This document shows, in pieces, positions 36,141 through 46,909 of a stretch of DNA of 64,000 nucleotides (positions are counted from its first letter, which is position 1; each line of letters starts with the position of its first letter). Position numbers and translations under genes: made by a program. This stretch comes from Mangifera indica (lineage: Eukaryota; Streptophyta; Magnoliopsida; Sapindales; Anacardiaceae), in contig NC_058143.1 in the NCBI RefSeq assembly GCF_011075055.1, positions 14,027,057 to 14,091,056 on the forward strand. Reading direction: 5' to 3'. The notes under the pieces are model-generated. The model worked only from the letters and a program-made list of their open reading frames with translations. It made no database searches and was not told where the DNA came from.

Positions 36141-37912
36141 TTAACAGTCAGAAGACACAAAATTACTTATCTCATCCATGACAACATAGAAGTTGGCATT
36201 ATTAGGCAAGAAGTAGAAGCCAATTGTTGCCTGCTCCAGATATAGAAGTTTCACATCTTGGCCAGCCTTCTTCAGGCCTTCAACGTATGCCAACTGCCAG
36301 TCCTGGATAAGATCCAAACCAGCAACCACCACAAGACTCTTAGGGAATTTCATTCCTTTAAGACATCTACCATTAGGACCAGATGGGTTACAAGCTGGAT
36401 GATCCCTATCTGCACCTTCAGGAAGAAATGCTCTCCAATACCAGTCCCGGTCTTGGATAGTGACAAAAAACTTCCCATCTAATCTTTTCTCAGATTGAGT
36501 TCGCTCCTGCCCACCAAACATTGGGTTGAGCAGTATATTACCCAATACTTCAATTCCTGAATCTACTGCTCTCAAAGCAACATTATGTACAATATTACCA
36601 CCCGAGCTGTCCCCAGCCAAGTAAATATGAGCTTTTGAGCCCTTGCTTTGAAGCCATGGTCTTGAATTCACCCATTGGAGAACAGCCCATCCATCTTCAT
36701 ATGCACATGGATATCGATTCTCAGGTGCCCGCCTATAGTTCACAGAAACAACAACAGCTTTGCAGTTCCTCACAAGTTTGCGACATAAGAAATCATAGAT
36801 AGCACTATTTGCAGAAGAGTGTGCAAAGCTTCCTCCATGAAAAAAAATTATTACAGGGACAACAACCTCTGAGCTCACAGGCTTCTCCAGATCAACAATG
36901 TTTGGTCGAAGGATTTCTCCATTTGCAGGTCTATATATCCTGCAGAGAAGACAAGTTTCACGATCAATGATGGCATCAAAAGAGAAAACACCATCAACTG
37001 CATTTGCATTAGCAGGGACTTTCCGATCAAGGAATTCTGCCAAGTGGCGATTAAAAGTGCCATCAGGACGACGTAGAAGATTGTAAGCCAACTTGAAATT
37101 GGAGATAAGAACCCATGTGTGCAGTGGAACTCCCATCTATACAGAAGATAAAAGGGATAAGAAACCCATTTCATATTGGCAAGTGAGACTCTAATAAAAA
37201 CCGAATCTAAAGATAAATACTAAGATTTCAGCTCGTATATGCAGATGATTTAAAATTGCAAAAAAGAAAAACTTAAAAACCCCAAATCACGCTTCGATGA
37301 AGAGAAAAAGTTTTTTTTTTTTTTTTAAAACAGAGCTAAAAAGAAATGAAATGGCATACAGAAACGGGAAGCTCACGGCAAAATGTTCAAATTACAACAT
37401 ATCCTCCACTACAAACTTCTACTAGTACAAAATCGTAGTCCAAGAGAATCACAAGTTCAAAAGAAATTCATCAGCAACACTTAAATGATCTTCAGGATCC
37501 ATTAAACCACCGCAGAAAACAACTTCTTTCAACACTTTATAGGGAAACAAAAGCAAACAATACAAAAACCAAAGAACCCTTAGCCCACCACACGAGATCA
37601 AACCTAAAAGAAAGACTTCTCCAATCTCCTTCGAAACGTCATAACCCAAGAGATACGCCCTAAGACTATCAAATATAAGAGATAGAACAAGACATCAATA
37701 CAGGCATCATTGCCCCAGAATCAGGTCAAACCCAGCTCTCAAAAACCCAAAAACTAAATAAAACTAAACACGTACGCAAATCCATCAAAAAGTTCACATC
37801 TTTCCTACAAAATAAAGCATAACCAAAACAAGCAGAACTTCAAAAAAGTTTAAACCACAGAAACACACACCTTGAACTCATTGAGATTAACTTCATTGCT
37901 TGCAGCCATCAT
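36141..37912 (-). CDS. GID1: Gibberellin receptor GID1 (GID1A/C type)
   Basis: Nuclear/cytosolic gibberellin receptor; hormone binding closes an N-terminal lid and recruits DELLA proteins for degradation. Two exons, 37912-37871 and 37136-36141, give 345 aa. This is the family's usual length and its single conserved intron position. The N-terminal lid is present (NEVNLNEFK, then TWVLISNFKLAYNLLRRPDG). The hormone-sensitive-lipase-like fold keeps HGGSFAHSS (114-122), Ser191 in GDSSGG and Asp289 in AGLDLIQDW. The catalytic His is Ile319 (EQATIGFYFLPNN), the change that turned this esterase fold into a receptor. Either ATG (37912 or 37909) may start the protein; numbering here uses the first and matches the Arabidopsis positions as I recall them. 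The first codons of exon 2 are MG, where relatives have RV or TV. The assignment is very confident. Confidence 0.96.
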
Positions 37913-38600
37913 CAAAACTACTGCTAAAAAAAAACAACCCTGATAACAAAAATCCAAAAAGCTTTAATACAAAATAACGTTCAAAGATCAACCCACTGAC
38001 TAAACTTCACATGCTTAAAAACCCACTTCATAGAATCATCTAGAAAGCTACAAATCCATCAAGTTTTGATCTTTTTCAGCTTTCATTCACTCCATCTAAT
38101 ATCAGATGAAGTAACAGTAGTCAGTAGTAAACAATGGTGTCTCTCGCAACAGAGCTTAATAAATGAAAAAATCTGACTGCAATAAAACAGAGAAATGAAT
38201 TAGAGCAGTGATGTGATAGAGGAGAAGCGCACTTTAGTACACAAAAATAGAGGGAAGCTAAAATGCGCTAAGTGGATGAGTGGAGACGATAAAGACGACA
38301 AACTGAGCGGCCGAAAGATAGCTGGTTCCTGGGACCCATATGTAATAATAAATAAGTAAAAATTTTGTATTTTGGAAAAAATCTATTTTGAATAATTTTG
38401 ACGTCATAAATAGAAGGAGGTCTTTTAATGCGATTGTTTTGGAGAAAAAACAAAGAAGCGAACGGGATAGGACAAAAGCGTCCGTGCGTGCGGCCAACGC
38501 CAGAGCGCATGACGACAAACGGGTTCCGTTTGAAACTCTTTTCTAGGTCGCTCTGCTTCAGAAACCCAAATTTTTGGAGTAGAAAATGGAAACTCACCCG
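37913..38600 (-). promoter_or_regulatory. 5' leader and promoter region of GID1
   Basis: No coding frame with meaning. 38430-38560 is unusually CpG-rich for the window (AAAGCGTCCGTGCGTGCGGC), consistent with an unmethylated promoter or first-exon area. No TATA box was fixed. The region ends at a repeat-rich block. Confidence 0.35.
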
Positions 38601-38624
38601 GTATTGTTGGTTACGGGCCATCAA

Positions 38625-39420
38625 ATATTATTCTAATAATTTATATTATATTAATTTTATTAAATAATAAAAAATTTAATAATACAAATAATAAAAAAAT
38701 AATTTAATTATAAAATGACTTATGGATTTAAAATAATAAAAAATGTAAAAAATATTTTATAGAAATTATATATTATAATTTTTAAAATATTTAACTAAAA
38801 TAATATCTTATTAATTTTTTGATATATTTATATTTAATAATTTTCTTGTTAATTTATATTTATAATAATTTTTTTTATTTTTAGTAGTAAAATATTATTT
38901 AACCAAACATATATAGTACACTTATGGTGCGTTTGATTAAAAGAGATTAAAAATTATTTTAATAATTTATCTTTTATTACTTATATTACTTTATTTGGTT
39001 TATAAGTTTTAAAATATTATGATAATATTTTATTGTCAATGGTAATGTGACAAATAATATAAAAGATAATTTAATTACTACTTCCACCTTTGATACTAAA
39101 AAATTACCAAAGTAATATTAATTTTATTATAATATAAAATTTATTTATTAATTTTTAGGACAAAAATAATCTTATTTTTAATTAATATAATAAATAATAT
39201 AAAAAATATTTTAGAATAATTATATTTAAGAATATTTAAGTAAAATAATATGTTAATATTATTTTATTATCTCTAACTAAACATAATAATTATCTAATTT
39301 TATCAAATCTTATCAAATATGATAATAATTTATACCTAATAATTTTTAAGATAATCTATTTTTAAAATAATTTTTTAATTTTAATAATAAAATATTTCCA
39401 AAACTAAACATTCCCTTACA
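38625..39420. mobile_element. AT-rich MITE cluster 1
   Basis: Extremely AT-rich with repeated AATAATATTTTA, TTATTTTAATAATTTATCTT and similar words. One element appears bounded by GTGCGTTTGATTAAAAGAGA (38938-38957) and, inverted at the right, CAAAACTAAACATTCCC (39400-39416), a pair typical of the abundant 'gtgtttggtt' class of plant MITEs. Another end (TTTAACCAAACATATA) sits at 38899. No coding capacity. Confidence 0.5.
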
Positions 39421-40040
39421 ACTTTTCTAATTATACAGTATCTCTATTATTTGGATATGGTTAATAATTTATTTTGTTAAACTCCTTTTTTTTTTTCCAC
39501 TTGATTTCAAACAGACGGTAAACTCGATGTGAATACGGTACATGGTAAAATTTATGTTGACTTCACAAACTCTCTACATGTGTCTCTTCAAGCCATGATT
39601 TTACGGTCCATGATTTATGCCTCAAACAGCGAAATTCACTTGATTGTTATCGCCCCACCTCAAGTGGTGATCTCCCTCTCTACGTGTTAAATCATTGACC
39701 CTGGATTATTCTGATTGGTTGTAGATGTTTGGACTCAGAAGGAGGGTGTAAGGTTTAATCACGACACGTGTATGTATATTTTTTGTTATGTTTTGAGAAC
39801 CATATGGAGCTAATTTTTTTTTTTTTGCAAGAAAATAAAATAAAGAAGTTAAATTTTTTTCTTTCTATCACAAGAAACTTCATCTGAGTAAAATTATTTA
39901 GGTGAAGATAAAATTAATCACTCTTAATAGGTCAAATCTCTAATTTAGTGATCAATTATATAACTATTGAACTAAATAAGTTAAAAGTTTAATTTTAAAA
40001 TATCGTTGAGAGGATTTAAATCAATACTCTTTTACATATA
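39421..40040. other. Intergenic island between MITE clusters
   Basis: 39500-39780 has mixed composition and two ACGT-core boxes (CTACGTGTTA near 39680 and GACACGTGTA near 39763, the second a G-box). No frame or RNA gene was recognised. It could be a distal regulatory region, but nothing proves it. Confidence 0.3.
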
Positions 40041-40475
40041 AAGGTTGTTTGCTTCAAGTATTACAATATTATTTTAATAATTGATCTTTTATTACTAATA
40101 TTATTTTATTTTATCAAATAATAAAATATTATGATAATATTTTATCATAAATAATGATACAATAAATAATATAAGTAGTAATTTAATTATTAATTTTATT
40201 AAAAAATTATTAAAGTAATATTGATTTTATTATAATTTTATTATTTATTATTTTTTAGACAAAAATAACTTTAATTTTAATTAGTATAACTAATAATATA
40301 AAATATATTTTATAATAATTATATATAATAATATATCTTAGTATTTTTTATTATTTTTAATCAAATATTTATTAAATTTTATCAAATATAATAATTATTT
40401 ATATTTAATAATTATTTAAATAATATTTTAATTTTTATAATAAAATATTATTTAAACTAAATATTTGTACCAAAT
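40041..40475. mobile_element. AT-rich MITE, second copy of cluster family
   Basis: Starts with AAGGTTGTTTGCTTCAAGTA and ends with TTAAACTAAATATTTGTACC, which are approximate inverted matches. The interior repeats ATTATTTTAATAATTGATCT and AAATATTATGATAATATTTT and shares these words with the element at 38938-39416. Non-coding. Confidence 0.5.
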
Positions 40476-40960
40476 TTCTTTTTCCGTCACCCCCAAAATA
40501 TCCCCGAGTTGTGTGTAAAGATAATAGAGAAAGAAAAAGAAAAGAGTAGGGTGAAATAATTAAAAGTTGTCTGATACGGAAGAAGAATGCAGTGAGCAAA
40601 GTGTAAGCCAGAAGTCAGTCAATGTCCAGAAGTTCACAATCACACAATGGTGGCAGGGCAGGGCAGGTTTGCGTAGGCCCTGAATGAACAGTAATTTTTG
40701 GAAGTATTGGGAATGGGGCAACAACTGGGAGCCCCTTTAGGCTTTTTTTTTTTTTTTTTTTTTTTTCTCCCTCCAAATACGTAAAATCATATTAATTAAT
40801 TACCATCTTCCCCCTATTTATATTTACGTATTTGTTATCGAGGTGTTTTGGACCAATTTTCTTCACAATCACATTTCAATTACTTTCTCATATTTTTGCT
40901 AATTGTTTTTTACCTTATTTCCATCTAAAAATTATTTTTTTATTTTTATATTTTAATTTT
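40476..40960. other. Intergenic with poly-T tract
   Basis: 40490-40740 is of mixed composition, with purine-rich AGAGAAAGAAAAAGAAAAGA near 40529 and GGCAGGGCAGGGCAGG near 40654. A T-run of about 26 follows at 40742. No gene was recognised. Confidence 0.35.
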
Positions 40961-41540
40961 GAAAATTTTGTTTACTATTTTATAGATTATTAAATCTGTT
41001 AATTTTAAAGATAAAATCATTATTTATTTTTAATATTAATAATAAACTAATTTTTTTTATAAACTCTAAAAATTAACAAATTTTTCTCTAAATAAAATTT
41101 TAAAAAATAATATTATTTTGATAGGATTTATTTTTCAATCTCTGACATCATTTCTAGCAGTCTCTCTCTCTAATAGTTTTTTTTTTCTTATCTCTCTTTT
41201 CGATCGATATCATTCAAAATTGAAAAGATGAAACTTTTTATTTTTCTAGAAGAAGATGAACATTTTTCTTGTCCTTTTTGGAAAGACAAAGAGTTTTGTT
41301 TTCCTGACTTAGAATGACATTGATTGAAGGGAGAGATGAGAAGATAGATATTACTAAAGGGAAGAAAGTGTCATGAAAGAGAGGTTGTTAGAGATTGAAA
41401 AATAAATTTTAAGGTAAAAATATTATTTTTTAAAAATTTTATATAGAGAAAAATTATTAATTTTTAGAGTTTAAAAGAAAAAAAGAGATAAAAATATAAT
41501 AATTTTTAAATATGAATAAGTCTTTGTCCATTGTTTGTTT
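40960..41540. mobile_element. Inverted-repeat element with long arms
   Basis: The left arm (AAACTCTAAAAATTAACAAA, TTTTTCTCTAAATAAAATTT, then AAAAAATAATATTATTTTGA at 41058-41122) is inverted at the right (AAAATATTATTTTTTAAAAA, TTTTATATAGAGAAAAATTA, TTAATTTTTAGAGTTT at 41416-41474). About 290 bp lies between them. A single left-arm relative occurs at 13500-13620. Non-autonomous DNA element. Confidence 0.55.
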
Positions 41541-42350
41541 CTGGTAACAATACATGACCAGAATTAATTATAATTATTGAGAAGATGCAATGGTGATAGC
41601 GGGGAAGCAGAAAAAAATATTGGGGTGTTTATGAAATTATTCAAATAATGATTGCTAAATTGGCAATATTCAATCATTGAAATTTTGACAAATGGAATTT
41701 CAATTAATTTGTGGTTGTAAATTGAATTTATAATTGCAATTTTTTAGAAGAATTTAAAAAAGAAAGATATTTTAGGGCGCATTCATAAGCTGATACCACA
41801 CGTGTGGGATTTGTGTTTTGTGTGTTAATTATTTTATTTTTTGGTCTTCTGAAATATATTTTATATTTTAATTTATCATAAAAACAAAGATTTATTAACA
41901 AATTTGAATTTTTTTTATGTTAAGTTAGGGTTAGAGAGATTCCTTCCACTGAAGATTTCGTTTCAACAAGCATGTTGCTGACACATTGATTGAATTATAG
42001 GATGAAAGAGAGCAGGAATCTCGCAAAGAGCCAAATATAGCTAGGCTTTCTTTTCTAGGTTAGGAATCAAAAGCTGGAGCCTGGAAAAATGCTTGGTTTT
42101 GTTGCTGGAAAGTTCAACTTGATGATGACCTCAAAAACTCTATCCATCTATCTACTATTCCACCAATTTCGCAGCATAAATTTAAATTTTTTTTAAAGAT
42201 ATATTAATATTAATTATTTAATTTAATAATTATAAAATTGATCATTAAATTTAGGGTTTATCTTGTCTAATATAATTGATTTGATCATAAAAAAGTGACA
42301 ATCTAATTTAAATTGAGTTTTCTTATAAAAAAAAAAAAAAACCAAACATT
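41541..42350. other. Intergenic, no gene recognised
   Basis: AT-rich, with no coding frame beyond short noise and no RNA gene seen. Confidence 0.35.
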
Positions 42351-42354
42351 TGAG

Positions 42355-42765
42355 CTAGGGTTGGGTACAAGCTGAACCGAGCCCGAACAGGGCCCAACTC
42401 TTTTTCGGCTCATTTTCAGTGAGCTCAAGCTCGGGCTCGGGTTTGGGCTCGTGAGCTCGCTAAACACATATTCGTGTTCGGCTAGTTTCATATTTTTACA
42501 GTTCGGGTTCGTGTGTTCGGACTTAGATTCATTTTGAGCTTGTATTTCAAGAAACAAACGGTGTCGTTTTTTGCTTAAAATTATGTTTTTTTATTTGAGT
42601 GAGCGGCTTGCGAGCCGGGCTCAGTTCGCTTAACCGGTGTTCAGATTTGAACTTGTATTTTTTTTTTTTACTTAAAATTCAGGTTGGCATTTAGGCTCGG
42701 GCTTGGGCTCGTTCTAGCAAAGCTCATTTCGAGCTCGAATAATCTCGCTTCGAATCCAACCTTAA
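42355..42765. mobile_element. GAGCTC-rich dispersed element, copy 3
   Basis: Left end AGGGTTGGGTACAAGCTGAA with CCGAGCCCGAACAGGGCC, then GAGCTCAAGCTCGGGCTCGG and GGCTCGTGAGCTCGC. The centre has AACGGTGTCGTTTTTTGCTT, a decayed form of the ACGACGTCGT core. The right end has CTCATTTCGAGCTCGAAT and TCGCTTCGAATCCAACCTT, roughly inverted to the left end. No coding content. Confidence 0.5.
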
Positions 42766-43500
42766 TTTGAGCAATTTCATTTCCCTTTTTCATCTTAACA
42801 ATTTACATTTTAAGCCTCTAGAATTTCAGTTGCATTTTGCATTTTAATAAAGAATTTCATTTGAACTAAATTAGTAAAAAATTTAATATTAAAATATTAT
42901 TAAAAAGGATTTGAATATTCTTTTATACAAGAAACTCATCAATTACCACTCAACTTATTTTTTGAAAACTGTTTTTGGGACATTGGTAGCCTTTGCCTTC
43001 ACTTTGGTAGCGACCATATAATAGATAAAATTACATCTAATTTACAATGGCTAAATTAATAAACCTTTTTTTAATTGAAAGTCAATATCATACCATATGA
43101 AAATAATAATTAATTCGATTGTTTCATGAAAAATTATCTTAATCACGATTAATAATTAAAGTATTTGATTAAGGTGATAAGTATTATCAAATCATAATTA
43201 TGACATAAATATGCAATCATAACTTGAAGGTCAATTTCTAAATTGTTGACATGAAACTTTCTCAGGAAACAAACGGATCTCAAAGACTAAAACAGAAGAA
43301 CAATGGCCCATATTCAGCGGCCCACTTACAAGCGCCAAACTAATGACCCAATGGGCTTTTATTCTCACTTAGTTGGCTAATTTTTACAATTAAAATAAAT
43401 TTAAATTTACAGAAATTTCATCAATACTGTGGAGGAAAGAAATTGATGGCGAAACTAAATTCAAACCAGAACGACGTCGTTTAGCACTGTCCCAAATCAT
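42766..43500. other. Intergenic region upstream of H2A.X
   Basis: AT-rich to about 43250. From 43260 the sequence becomes mixed. AACGACGTCGTTT occurs at 43470-43482, about 160 bp before the TATA box. No coding frame was found. Confidence 0.4.
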
Positions 43501-43509
43501 AAAACGCAG

Positions 43510-43549
43510 CCCGCGAAAAACCGCTCCAAGCAATGACACATTTTCCCGC
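43510..43549 (+). promoter_or_regulatory. Two E2F-like sites of the H2A.X promoter
   Basis: CCCGCGAAAA (43510-43519) and TTTCCCGC (43542-43549) match or nearly match the plant E2F consensus TTTSSCGC on opposite strands, about 25 bp apart. They precede a CCAAT box (43600-43604) and TATA box. The layout is typical of S-phase or DNA-damage-related chromatin genes. Binding is inferred. Confidence 0.6.
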
Positions 43550-43624
43550 TAACCCGAATTTAAAGTGCCACGCTGGCTATCTGTGTTACCATCCGTCCAC
43601 CAATCACAACACAATAACACTTCC

Positions 43625-43632
43625 TTTATAAG
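43625..43632 (+). promoter_or_regulatory. TATA box of H2A.X
   Basis: TTTATAAG, about 110 bases before the chosen ATG. It predicts a transcript start near 43655, which rules out the in-frame ATG at 43638. Confidence 0.6.
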
Positions 43633-43736
43633 CCCTCATGCCCGTCTATTCATCGAAATCAAACATCCTTTCATTCTGTTTGGCTTCAAATCTTCCTACA
43701 AAATCTAGGGTTAAAGTTTCAGTTTTCGATAGAAGG

Positions 43737-44357
43737 ATGAGTTCTACTGGCGGTACGACAAAGGGAGGCAGAGGTAAGCCGAAGTCATCGAAGTCGGTGT
43801 CGCGATCGCAAAAGGCTGGGCTTCAGTTCCCAGTCGGTCGTATTGCTAGGTTCTTGAAAGCTGGAAAGTACGCTGAGCGAGTCGGGGCCGGAGCTCCCGT
43901 CTACCTCTCTGCTGTGCTTGAGTATCTCGCTGCCGAAGTACGATTTTTTTTCTAGTAGTAATTTGTGTTGTTGTGTTCTCTGTTTTGTTTTTGTTTGCCA
44001 TACCTAGATGATTAGGTTTTAATTACTGTTTGGGTTTCATTGATTACCTAAATGAGTCTTCTTCATAAGGATTTATTTTTTTTTTGGTAAAATTAATGTT
44101 TTTCAATTGTTGGTTTTGGTCTTGGTTTTTTGTAGGTATTGGAGCTTGCAGGGAATGCGGCGAGGGACAACAAGAAGAATCGTATTGTGCCGAGGCACAT
44201 ACAATTGGCAGTAAGGAATGACGAAGAGCTGAGTAAGCTTCTGGGGACAGTTACAATCGCCAGTGGAGGTGTCTTGCCTAACATTCATCAGAATCTGCTT
44301 CCCAAGAAGGTTGGCAAAGGAAAGGGAGAAATTGGCTCTGCTTCGCAAGAGTTTTAA
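43737..44357 (+). CDS. H2AX: Histone H2A.X
   Basis: Core histone variant that packages DNA and marks double-strand breaks when phosphorylated at its tail. Two exons, 43737-43937 and 44136-44357, give 140 aa. The N-terminus ([16 protein letters not shown]), the fold segment ([20 protein letters not shown]) and the docking region ([20 protein letters not shown]) are canonical. The tail ends in SQEF, the H2A.X motif, with Ser137 the expected ATM/ATR target. The intron sits between AAE and VLEL, a usual plant H2A.X position. Plant H2A.W (SPKK tail) and H2A.Z (different core) are excluded. Upstream ATG 43638 is in frame but lies too close to the TATA box, and homologs start at MSS. Confidence 0.97.
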
Positions 44358-45058
44358 TCTGCTTTTAGGTTTTTTTTCTAGGTTATGTTTTCCTGGCCTT
44401 GTAATATAACAAAAAGGATGAGGAGTTTGGTTAACTGGGATTTTGATATGTTAGGGTTTTATAATCAGCTTTGTGATTAATCAATCAGTCTATGCAAGTT
44501 TTATTCATTCTGTTTTTCGTGGCTTCTAGAACTGGTCCATTTCTCCAAGAGTTTTCTACATTTATGATCACCTTGGATGAAACTAGCTTTCTGCTGAAGA
44601 AAAATGCACACGTAAAGAAATTCAAAACCCATGAATTTTAATCTTCCTGCAGCAAATTCATCCTGCCTCAGAGCTTGTTTCTTGGGTGCCTCATAATCTC
44701 TGGGAAGAACTCCCAGCAATTAGGCAGCAAGAAAATGACCAGCATCATGGTGTGCAAATGTATCTTACAACTTAAGGCATGTGCTGAGGATGAAAGAGAT
44801 AATGAAAAGAAGCATACACTTATAAATATATCATCCCCTGGTTTAATGAATCCTACTGCAGATTCTCCATCTTTGCATCTTAGTTTCAGTGTTTTAGCAA
44901 CATCTTTTTCACCTACAGTCATGTTGGAGCTTGGAAGGCTATGGTTAACATACCAATCTACAAGATTTTTTATCATTAAAAACCTTTATTTTACCAATTA
45001 CCAAGGAAACAGTATATTCAGCAATATGTAATTGCAGGCAAATCAAATTTTACCTCAC
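44358..45058. other. 3' region of H2A.X and unassigned sequence
   Basis: The H2A.X 3' UTR runs to about 44500. Beyond it, both strands are open over 44675-45031: the minus frame (44976-44668, with NMTVGEKDVAKTLKLRCKDG) has the more protein-like composition, but I recognise no family and no clean exon borders. It may be part of the minus-strand locus at 45059-45860. Confidence 0.3.
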
Positions 45059-45860
45059 GTTTATAATTATAAACTGGTTACATTTTGATTGGAAGGAAAG
45101 ACAGCAAGCGGTCGGTCATCTTCTTCACAAAGAGACCCAAAGCCTTCATCTTCCACCAAGGTTTAAACTCTATCACTTTGAACTTGTTAAAGCAAAAGAA
45201 GGACAAGTCATATTGTCAGATATTAGGAACTTTTTAAAACAAATGGAAGTTCAAACATTTTACAGATGAAATCACCAAAATCAGTCAATACTCAAATCTC
45301 ATAGGGACCTGCCATGAAACAAATATTTACTAATTTAACATCAAAATTGATATGAAAGTTACATTTCCTGCATAAAATCTCCGGAATAGTATATTATACC
45401 TTGCTTATTTGCGAAGAAATGACATAATGCTACATTATGGAATTTAAGTTTTCTTTTTCCTTTTTCTAAAGGATAAGATAAACTTCTGGAAAGAAAGACT
45501 AATCTTGAAATCAGAGAGTGAAAACAAGGTTATTTTGTGCATCACAATTCAAATTTATCAGTGAAAATTCCGAGAACAATTAATGAAATGTAAAATGATG
45601 GATTAAGAAAGCTACATTCTAACATTAAAAATGAATAAGAACACTCATCTAATGAATCAAACCGACTGCAACTTTCAATTGAATCCATAATTGATATACA
45701 ACGATCTCACAGATGATAATTCCACCGAATTTAGCTCTAATTCATTCAACGATATCAGCCTTTTGGGTAAAACCAAGGGAGAGAGATGACCTGTTTAGCG
45801 GCACCAAGGCCACGAAGACCGCCGAGCTTTCCTTGTAGGCTTGTGGCTGCTTAAAGAGAT
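45059..45860 (-). CDS. Unrecognised minus-strand gene or fragment (partial model)
   Basis: Two exon-like pieces join in phase on the minus strand. Exon A ends about 45792 with SLQGKLGGLRGLGAAKQ before a GTCATC donor. Exon B (after AAG at about 45196) reads FKVIEFKPWWKMKALGLFVK then KMTDRLLSFLPIKM and a TAA near 45080. The product would be small, basic and amphipathic. The first exon could not be found (a TAA blocks the frame just upstream of SLQG unless an acceptor at TTAAGCAG is used). I do not recognise the family. It could be a pseudogene or chance. Confidence 0.25.
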
Positions 45861-46909
45861 TGGCAGCGGCTTGGAAATTGCCTATCGAAAGCTCTTAGTC
45901 CGCTCTTTTCCGTGTTGTTAAATCAGCTTCCCTTCCATTTCTGTTCCAAGGTTAGAGCTCACCGCCAAGTTCATTCTTTTTCTGTGCAAAAATTCCTTTA
46001 GGTTCTCCAGAAAGATTCGAAACGCCGTCGTAACAATGAAACATGTCGAAGTTCGTTTGAGGTCCACATATGACAGATTAACATAATTTTTCTCAGAATT
46101 TGGCTCATTAATCAATTTTTGTTTGCTCCTCTGAGGTGAGCTTCTCTCAGTTGAATGGACGTCTAAAGGCCAGAGCTTTCTCATTTGCTACCGCAAATAA
46201 TTATTATTTGTTAGCTCATCTGAAATTAGAGTAGTCTCTGAAGGACAAGTGTTATAGCAAGAGCTACGGAACTAAGCAAGGGAATGAGAGGTCGGCTCTT
46301 GCTTTAGTCAAGGATTTGCTAGGAAAGCACGGTAGCCTTCGGTGTTTCTGGAGTAGCTCGTCTGCTTGTTAAGCAATCTGACTAGCTCAATTTTTGTTTC
46401 AGGCTGATACCCTTTTGGATATGTGGGCTTCTTACGAAGAGGGAATTAGTTATGCAGGTGCCTCAAAGGAATTGAAACCGAGTGGAGGATGAAAATCTTG
46501 GTTCAATTGGACGGAATTTGCAGGATGGATGTATTTGGTTTTAGTCTGCAACAGATCTTTCGTAAATCCCTATCCAACGGATCTATTTCATAACGTCATT
46601 ATGTGATTGTCTCTCTCACTGCTTATTTAATATTTTCTGATAACACCTTTCCGGCCGACAGCCATAAAACACTGTATTAGAGCTTTTCGTTAATAACGTT
46701 AAGTTTTGGATGAACTTTATAATTTAAGAACTCCGAGATGAGACTCTGTAGTTTTCCCCAACTTAGGCGGAAACTCACAATTTACTTTGTATGAAAGTAA
46801 CCCAAGTCAAACGCCGTTCGCAAGCTAACTTCACCAACGAAAAAAGACTGACGAAACTGAATACTCGCCTACACATCTTCAACTCCCTCTCTTTAAAACA
46901 AGGTAAAGC
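45861..46909. other. Unassigned region upstream of PAT17
   Basis: Contains exon-like pieces: a plus-strand acceptor TTTTTGTTTCAG (46392-46403) followed by ADTLLDMWASYEEGISYAGA and a stop, and a minus frame 46184-45918. None can be tied to a family. The last 150 bases are probably the PAT17 promoter and leader. Confidence 0.3.

Noticed and set aside
43638..43736. Upstream in-frame ATG of H2A.X
   Set aside because: It lies about 10 bases after the TATA box, before the expected transcript start, and homologs begin at MSST.
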